A DNA stretch of 11,195 bases from assembly GCA_900320815.1 (NCBI GenBank), contig ONTY01000047.1:1-11195 (forward strand). The letters are read 5' to 3'. The notes below the pieces were generated by a model. It saw only the letters and a list, made by a program, of their open reading frames with translations. It was not told the origin of the DNA and did not search any database. The translations under genes and the position numbers were made by a program. Below are positions 6,790-11,195 of this stretch, one piece after another (position 1 is the stretch's first letter; each line of letters starts with the position of its first letter). Origin of the DNA: an uncultured Pseudomonadota bacterium. GTDB lineage: Bacteria; Pseudomonadota; Gammaproteobacteria; Burkholderiales; Burkholderiaceae_C.

Positions 6790-8139
6790 ATGCAGCAGCA
6801 GCACTACGGCGGCGAGGCCGCCATCCGCGACGAACTCGCGCCGCCGCCGTCCGGCGGGCTGCTGCGCGCGCTGGTGCTGGCGCTGGTCGCGCACCTGCTG
6901 CTGGTGCTTGCCCTTTCGTGGGGGCTGAACTGGCAGCACAGCGCCCCCGGCATTGAAGCCGAACTCTGGGCACCCGAAGTCATGCACGCCGCCCCTGGTG
7001 GTGGGCAAGAGGGCGGTGGTGAGCCTGGCGAAGCGGGCGGCGGCGAAGCAGGCGACGTGCAAGTCGCACAGGATGACCCTGAGGCAGAGGCAGAGCCTGA
7101 ACCGGAACCTGTGCCAGCACCGGTGCCCAAACCGCAACCCGAACCCAAACCCACTCCCAAACCGGCGGCCAGACCCGCACCCAAACCCGCTCCAAAACCC
7201 GACACCAAAGCGCAGGCGCAGGCAGCGCGTGAAGCGCGCGAAGCCGAAGCCCGGGCAGCACGCGAAGCGGAAATTGCCCTGAAAAAACGCGAAGAAGAGC
7301 GCCAAGACGCTGCGCGCAAAAAAGCGGAAGAAGAAAAGAAAGTTGCTGAACGTAAAAAAGCCGAAGAAGAAAAGCGGCTGGCCGAACGCAAAAAGGCAGA
7401 AGAAGCCAGGAAAAAAGCTGAAGAAGAGAAAAAACTGGCCGAGCGCAAAAAGGCCGAGGAGGCGAAAAAGAAAGCCGAGGAAGAAAAGAGGCTGGCTGAG
7501 CGCAAGAAAAAAGAACAAGAGGCGAAAAAGAAGGCCGACGCCGACCGCAAGGCGCGCGAGCAGATGCTTGCCAACGCCCGTCGCGCCGCCGGCGCTGAGG
7601 CCAAAGCGCGCGGCAAAGGCGCCGCCGCCGCTGCACGCCAAAGCAACCTTGAGCGCATGATGGCGCTGGCCGGCGGCGGCAGTGGTTCTGGCTCTGGCAG
7701 CGGCGGCAAAGGTGGCAGTGGCAGCAGCGCTGGCGGCAGTGATCGGGGCGCTGGAAGCGGCAGCGGTGGTGGTGGGGCAGGCACGGGCGGCTCCGGCGGC
7801 GGCAAAGGGCGCGGCGTGGGCAGTGGTCCTGGCGGGCGCACGCCGGGAGCCACCGGCAGTGCCGAGGCTGGGCCATCTGCCGGCTACGCCGCGCGCATCC
7901 GTGCGGCGGTGCGCCCCAATATCGTCTTCACCGACAGCGCCCCCGGCAATCCGAAGGCAGAGGTGGAAATTTCACTGGGGCCAACGGGCGAAATTCTCAG
8001 CATCCGCCTGGCCAGACCCAGCGGCGTGCCCGCGTGGGATGAAGCCGTGACACGCGCGTTGCGCCGCACCAAAAAGCTCCCCTCTGACAATGGCCGCTAC
8101 TGGAATCCCATGACCATCGTCTTTCGCCTCTACGACTGA
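6790..8139 (+). CDS. tolA: TolA energy-transducing protein with TonB-like Pro-Lys segment and Gly/Ser linker
   Basis: 449 aa. It has a cytoplasmic N-terminus (1-22), one membrane anchor (about 24-46), a Gly/Glu-rich stretch (67-90), and a Pro-Lys/Glu segment (97-137) typical of TonB. A long charged helix (about 138-290) follows, built of KKAEEE/LAERKK repeats as in TolA domain II. A Gly/Ser-rich linker (295-350) leads to a C-terminal TonB/TolA-type domain (about 360-449). That domain opens with GYAARIRAAVRPNIVF and contains SGVPAWDEAV, as in other betaproteobacterial TolA proteins. TolA spans the periplasm and links TolQR to Pal and TolB at the outer membrane during constriction. The start is the first ATG after tolR, with GAGGG-like sequence upstream. 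Position and the C-terminal domain favour TolA over TonB. The linker and the Pro-rich piece are unusual compared with E. coli. Confidence 0.92.
   Translation: MQQQHYGGEAAIRDELAPPPSGGLLRALVLALVAHLLLVLALSWGLNWQHSAPGIEAELWAPEVMHAAPGGGQEGGGEPGEAGGGEAGDVQVAQDDPEAEAEPEPEPVPAPVPKPQPEPKPTPKPAARPAPKPAPKPDTKAQAQAAREAREAEARAAREAEIALKKREEERQDAARKKAEEEKKVAERKKAEEEKRLAERKKAEEARKKAEEEKKLAERKKAEEAKKKAEEEKRLAERKKKEQEAKKKADADRKAREQMLANARRAAGAEAKARGKGAAAAARQSNLERMMALAGGGSGSGSGSGGKGGSGSSAGGSDRGAGSGSGGGGAGTGGSGGGKGRGVGSGPGGRTPGATGSAEAGPSAGYAARIRAAVRPNIVFTDSAPGNPKAEVEISLGPTGEILSIRLARPSGVPAWDEAVTRALRRTKKLPSDNGRYWNPMTIVFRLYD
7372..7542 (+). repeat. Three tandem 57-bp repeats in the TolA helical domain
   Basis: Three consecutive 19-codon units (7372-7428, 7429-7485, 7486-7542) encode K-K/R-LAERKKAEEA-K/R-KKAEEE, the third more diverged. 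A partial unit precedes them (residues 183-194). The repeat length fits a helical rod. Such arrays can gain or lose units by slippage, changing the reach of TolA across the periplasm. Confidence 0.75.
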
Positions 8140-8176
8140 ACAAAACTGTGGGGGCGAGGGCGTCGCGCCCCTCACA
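8138..8176 (-). terminator. Possible terminator of the argJ transcript
   Basis: Bases 8147-8156 pair with 8166-8176, with one bulged base and a nine-base loop, in a GC-rich stem. On the minus strand the stem is followed by GTTTTGTT, overlapping the tolA stop. On the plus strand no T-run follows. It fits best as a weak terminator for argJ between the convergent units. Confidence 0.4.
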
Positions 8177-8197
8177 AATACCCATAGTGTTGATGCG

Positions 8198-8226
8198 TCA
8201 TTACCCGCATAACATGCGGGTAATGA
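8198..8226. repeat. Perfect 13-bp inverted repeat between convergent tolA and argJ
   Basis: TCATTACCCGCAT and ATGCGGGTAATGA are exact inverted copies around a three-base AAC loop. Neither strand carries a T-run after the stem, so it is not a classic intrinsic terminator. It may be a bidirectional 3'-end stem, a protein site or a REP-like intergenic element. Twelve bases of it recur at 3315-3326, in another intergenic stretch. Confidence 0.7.
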
Positions 8227-8253
8227 TAGCTATACCCTTTGAATGGCGGATGC

Positions 8254-9507
8254 TTATGAGCGGTAATCGGCGTTGATGCTGACGTACTCGTGGCTCAGAT
8301 CGCAGGTCCACATTTCTTCGCACGCGCTGCCGCGCCCAAGCTGCACGCGCACGGTAATTTCCGGCTGCGCCATCACGCGTTGCCCGTCTTCTTCACGATA
8401 TTCCGGGTGGCGCCCGCCGTGCGTGGCAACGTGCACATGATCCAGATACAACTCCAGCGCGCTGGCATCCAAATCAGCAATACCGGCGTAACCGATGGCG
8501 GCCAAAATGCGCCCCAGATTGGGGTCGCTGGCATAAAAAGCGGTTTTCACCAGCGGCGACTGCGCGATGGCGCGCGCAATGAGCCGGCATTCAGCGGCGG
8601 TTTTGCCGCCTTCCACGCGCACGGTGATGAATTTGCTGGCGCCTTCGCCATTGCGCACAATGGCTTGTGCCAGATATTGCGCCGCTTCGCAGAGTGCGGC
8701 AAATACAGCGCGTCCGGCCTCGGAGTCCAGATTTTCAATGGCGGGCGCGGTGCTGCGCCCGGTGGCAATAAGGATAAAAGAGTCGTTGGTGGAGGTGTCG
8801 CCGTCCACGCTGATGCGGTTGAATGAGGCATCCGCCAGCTCGCGCGCCAGGCGCGGCATCAAGGCGGGGGCAATGCGCGCATCGGTGGCAAGAAAACCGA
8901 GCATGGTCGCCATATTGGGGGCAATCATGCCTGCGCCTTTGCATATGCCGCTGATGGCAATATGCGCGTCGCCAATATCAAGGCGGCGGCTGATTGCTTT
9001 GGGCACAGTATCTGTTGTCATAATGGCTTGCGCGGCGCGCAGCCATTGCGCCGGTGCGGCGCCGCTGGGAGAAGCGGCGCTGGCGATGGCAGCGGGCAGC
9101 GCGGCGTTGAGTTTATCGACTGGCAGCGGCTCCATAATGACGCCGGTGGAAAAAGGCAGCACCTGACCGGGCGCAATATGCAGCGGCGCGGCCAGTGCCT
9201 CGCAGCATTGGCGCGCATCCAGCAGCCCTTGTGCGCCGGTGCCGGCGTTGGCGATGCCGGTATTAATCAACAGGGCGCGGATATTGCCGCCGCCGCCACT
9301 TTCAAGATATTCGCGGCACAGCAGCACGGGGGCGGCGCAAAAGCGGTTTTGTGTAAACACGCCAGCTACGTGCGCGCCCGCGTCCAGCAGCATGAGGCAC
9401 ACATCGTCGCGGTTGGCTTTGCGAATGCCCGCTTGCGCGATGCCAAGGCGCACGCCGTCGATGGCAAGCAGGCTGGCGGGGTCAGGTTCCGGAAGATTGA
9501 CTGGCAT
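8254..9507 (-). CDS. argJ: Bifunctional ornithine acetyltransferase / N-acetylglutamate synthase ArgJ
   Basis: 417 aa. ArgJ moves the acetyl group from N-acetylornithine to glutamate, recycling it in arginine synthesis; many members also use acetyl-CoA. The precursor cleaves itself before the threonine in NMATMLGF: T201 becomes the nucleophile and N-terminus of the beta chain. Other family marks are [13 protein letters not shown] (49-61), [10 protein letters not shown] (120-129), [15 protein letters not shown] (186-200), DGDTSTNDS (235-243), NGEGASKF (286-293), SDPNLGRI (327-334) and the C-terminal [14 protein letters not shown]. The motif usually read as NTGNANAGTG is [10 protein letters not shown] here (N to I at residue 86). 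The start fits the family, but the ribosome binding site is weak (only AAGA just upstream). It lies 30 bases after the glycosyltransferase gene, so it is probably translated from the same transcript. Confidence 0.95.
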   Translation of the reverse strand: MPVNLPEPDPASLLAIDGVRLGIAQAGIRKANRDDVCLMLLDAGAHVAGVFTQNRFCAAPVLLCREYLESGGGGNIRALLINTGIANAGTGAQGLLDARQCCEALAAPLHIAPGQVLPFSTGVIMEPLPVDKLNAALPAAIASAASPSGAAPAQWLRAAQAIMTTDTVPKAISRRLDIGDAHIAISGICKGAGMIAPNMATMLGFLATDARIAPALMPRLARELADASFNRISVDGDTSTNDSFILIATGRSTAPAIENLDSEAGRAVFAALCEAAQYLAQAIVRNGEGASKFITVRVEGGKTAAECRLIARAIAQSPLVKTAFYASDPNLGRILAAIGYAGIADLDASALELYLDHVHVATHGGRHPEYREEDGQRVMAQPEITVRVQLGRGSACEEMWTCDLSHEYVSINADYRS

Positions 9508-9537
9508 TTTTCTTGAAAAACAGGAAAAGGGAAAGGA

Positions 9538-10308
9538 TTATTCACGCCACGCCTCGCCCACCCAAGGGGCAGGGCGCATGAATGAAAAGCGTTTGTTACG
9601 CCGCCCGGCAATGGCGTCGGGCGGATTGACTTCGCCGTGGAAGGTGATGACGCGCGCACCGGCAGGCAGGGCGGGTGGGCGCCAGAAATTGAGCGGCCAG
9701 CGTGGGATGCAGTGATATTTGAAACTGGGGCACCAGCCGTGCGGCCAATAGTCCAGCACGCCTTGCCGGTGCAGATAGTGCGAGAGAAAATGCTGCTCGT
9801 TGCGGTGGCTGGCACGCACCTCGTAAAAATGCGCACGGAAATATTCAAGAATATCGGTGTGCACGCCCAGCTCAAAGCGGTAAACGGAGGAATTGCCGAT
9901 AATGCGCGGCCACAAGCGCCACCAGCGCGCGTAGTCGTGGATAATCAGGAACTTTCCGGGCTGGGTAAAAAAGTCGTCCAGCGCACCGACAATCACAACA
10001 TCCAAATCCAGAAACAGCGCCGTGCCGCGCAGCCCGTGTTGTGCTGTCAGATCCGGGCTGAAGGTGGTGAGTTTCAGCCAGCCGCGCTCCGGGGCGCCGG
10101 CGGGCAAATCCAGCGGCGGGATGGGCAGGCAGTGCACGGCGCCGTTGATGCCGGCGGCGTCGTCGGTGAGGCAGACAAAATGAAAATCGCCCGGCAAATG
10201 GCGGCGCACCATGCCATAGAGGCGGTTGACGTATTCAGCGCCATATTTTGTGCCCCATTTCATGCACAGAATATGGCGCGTGGCAGGATGTGCTTTGTGC
10301 GCTGGCAT
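9538..10308 (-). CDS. Probable GT-A-type glycosyltransferase
   Basis: 256 aa, no signal peptide or clear membrane helix, so probably cytoplasmic. An N-terminal ILCMKWGTKYGAEYVNRLYG (13-32) and FHFVCLTDD (42-50) form the start of a nucleotide-sugar fold. FLDLDVVIVG (99-108) carries a DxD motif (D101, D103) that in GT-A enzymes binds metal and sugar nucleotide. NSSVYRF (139-145), NEQHFLS (170-176) and FHGEVNP (223-229) resemble acceptor and metal-ligand motifs of GT8-like enzymes. Donor and acceptor are unknown; a surface glycan is a guess. It starts 9 bases after yhbY and ends 30 bases before argJ. ATG 10308 is used; an internal ATG at residue 16 would cut into the fold. Confidence 0.75.
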   Translation of the reverse strand: MPAHKAHPATRHILCMKWGTKYGAEYVNRLYGMVRRHLPGDFHFVCLTDDAAGINGAVHCLPIPPLDLPAGAPERGWLKLTTFSPDLTAQHGLRGTALFLDLDVVIVGALDDFFTQPGKFLIIHDYARWWRLWPRIIGNSSVYRFELGVHTDILEYFRAHFYEVRASHRNEQHFLSHYLHRQGVLDYWPHGWCPSFKYHCIPRWPLNFWRPPALPAGARVITFHGEVNPPDAIAGRRNKRFSFMRPAPWVGEAWRE

Positions 10309-10317
10309 GGCGATGGT

Positions 10318-10818
10318 TTATCCCTGGCTGGAGCGCCCTTTTTTCAACGAGCGTTGTGTGGGGCGCGCTTTTTTCAGCTTGCCGCCTGCCGTCAGTCGCT
10401 GGTTGCCGAGCACACGCACAAAGCGCACCTCCGGGCGCTGCCCGCCGCGCGTGCTGTAGCGCAGCACTTTCACGTCGCGCGGCGCCGGGCGGCGCGGTTT
10501 GCCATCGGCGGCGGCTGGTTTTTCTGGCGTCTCTGATGGTTCTGGCCTGGGGCGCCACAGCAGCAGCAGGCGCCCCAGGTGCTGCACAAAGGCGGCGCCA
10601 AGCTGCTCGGCCAGCTGTGCGCCCATTGCGGCGCGCTCTTCGCGCTCGGCGTCGAGCACGCGCACCTTCACCAGGGCGTGCGCGGCGAGCAGCGCGTCAA
10701 TTTCGGCGATGGCCGCGTCGCTGAGCCTTTCTTTGCCAATGTGCGCCAGCGCGGGCAGGTGGTGCGCATCGGCGCGCAGGGCGCGGCGCTGGGCGGCGGT
10801 GAGTTCAAGCTGTGTCAT
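10318..10818 (-). CDS. yhbY: YhbY-type CRM-domain RNA-binding protein
   Basis: 166 aa. Residues about 5-90 form the CRS1-YhbY (CRM) domain: [16 protein letters not shown], then [28 protein letters not shown] and a closing [10 protein letters not shown]. YhbY binds the precursor of the 50S ribosomal subunit. The remaining about 75 residues are a basic, Pro/Lys/Arg-rich tail absent from the E. coli protein (about 97 aa) but of a kind seen in betaproteobacterial homologues. The usual G-x-x-G loop of the domain reads GKER here (28-31). It is divergent from rlmE across 64 bases, a common arrangement in Burkholderiales. A CATAAT at 10832-10827 could be the -10 box, which would leave a very short leader. 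No clear ribosome binding site is visible. Confidence 0.88.
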   Translation of the reverse strand: MTQLELTAAQRRALRADAHHLPALAHIGKERLSDAAIAEIDALLAAHALVKVRVLDAEREERAAMGAQLAEQLGAAFVQHLGRLLLLWRPRPEPSETPEKPAAADGKPRRPAPRDVKVLRYSTRGGQRPEVRFVRVLGNQRLTAGGKLKKARPTQRSLKKGRSSQG

Positions 10819-10882
10819 GGGCGGCGATTATGGGTGTGGCGCTGCACAAAAAGGCGAGGCAGGGCGGCGACAATCGCGCGCC

Positions 10883-11195
10883 ATGAAGACGCCGCGTGCC
10901 CCCTCCCAGAAAAAAACCGCTGCTGTGCCACCTGCGCCGGCCAAGCGCAAAAAAAGCAGCAAAGCCAACCGCGCCTGGGTGCATGAGCACATCACCGACC
11001 CCTATGTGCGGCTGGCACAAAAAGAGGGCTACCGTGCGCGCGCCGCCTACAAGATCAAGGAAATTGACGAGAGTTGCCGCCTGCTGCGCCCAGGCTGCCG
11101 CGTGGTGGACCTGGGCGCCGCGCCCGGCGCGTGGAGCCAGTATGTGCGCCGCCGTCTGGCGGGCAAAGGTGCGGCGCCCGGGGCGCTGCCCGGCC
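10883..11195 (+). CDS. rlmE: 23S rRNA 2'-O-ribose methyltransferase RlmE (FtsJ/RrmJ), 3' end cut by window edge
   Basis: The first 104 codons are present. A Lys/Ala/Pro-rich extension (about 1-28) leads into [33 protein letters not shown] and the SAM-binding [15 protein letters not shown] (74-88), all typical of RlmE. K57 in AYKIKEI matches catalytic K38 of E. coli. The enzyme 2'-O-methylates U2552 (E. coli numbering) in the A-loop of 23S rRNA during late 50S assembly. The other catalytic residues (D, D, K) lie beyond the window. No ribosome binding site is obvious before ATG 10883. Divergence from yhbY supports the call. Confidence 0.95.
   Translation, partial: MKTPRAPSQKKTAAVPPAPAKRKKSSKANRAWVHEHITDPYVRLAQKEGYRARAAYKIKEIDESCRLLRPGCRVVDLGAAPGAWSQYVRRRLAGKGAAPGALPG

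Noticed and set aside
6718..7641. 307-codon minus-strand frame that looks like a Phe/Leu-rich membrane protein
   Set aside because: The Phe-rich sequence is simply the complement of the Lys/Glu codons of the TolA rod. The plus strand encodes a clear TolA.
7678..7852. Gly/Ser-coding repetitive DNA considered as a CRISPR-like or recombination repeat
   Set aside because: It is in frame inside tolA and reads as a flexible linker. There are no regular spacers.

Overview
The window is GC-rich chromosomal DNA from a betaproteobacterium, most likely in the Burkholderiales and possibly close to the Comamonadaceae. The grounds are protein similarity recalled from memory and gene order: a yhbY homologue divergent from rlmE, a DUF1841 protein, a YbgC-TolQ-TolR-TolA cluster and a bifunctional ArgJ of the betaproteobacterial type. 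No phage, transposase, CRISPR or tRNA signal was seen.

Layout. At 1-1656 (minus, cut by the left edge) lies a DUF937-like membrane-anchored protein carrying tandem OmpA-like peptidoglycan-binding domains. It is divergent from a CNNM/CBS/CorC-type exporter at 1823-3163 (plus), close to PaeA/YtfL. The stretch 3164-3389 is relatively AT-rich. It holds a 29-codon ORF with a good ribosome binding site and leads into a DUF1841 gene whose 5' end looks damaged (about 3390-3758). A putative terminator follows. A plus-strand cluster then runs 3957-8139: a class I/II PLP aminotransferase, ybgC, tolQ, tolR and tolA. Its genes are 14 to 36 bases apart and are probably co-transcribed. The usual tolB-pal-cpoB part does not follow. 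Instead the cluster meets a minus-strand unit head-on across a 114-base gap that holds two hairpins. That unit reads yhbY (10818-10318), a GT-A-type glycosyltransferase (10308-9538) and argJ (9507-8254). rlmE starts at 10883 on the plus strand and is cut by the right edge.

How the genes fit together. Much of the window concerns the cell envelope. YbgC-TolQRA is the inner-membrane, proton-driven half of the Tol-Pal system, which draws in the outer membrane at division. The OmpA-repeat protein probably links the inner membrane to peptidoglycan. The exporter is inner-membrane and the glycosyltransferase may act on a surface glycan. The yhbY and rlmE products act on the large ribosomal subunit, and ArgJ recycles acetyl groups in arginine synthesis.

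I did not find a convincing undescribed system. The points most worth a second look are the tandem OmpA architecture, a terminator-like hairpin in its leader, the TonB/TolA hybrid layout of TolA, the damaged-looking DUF1841 5' end, and a perfect intergenic palindrome that shares 12 bases with another gap.
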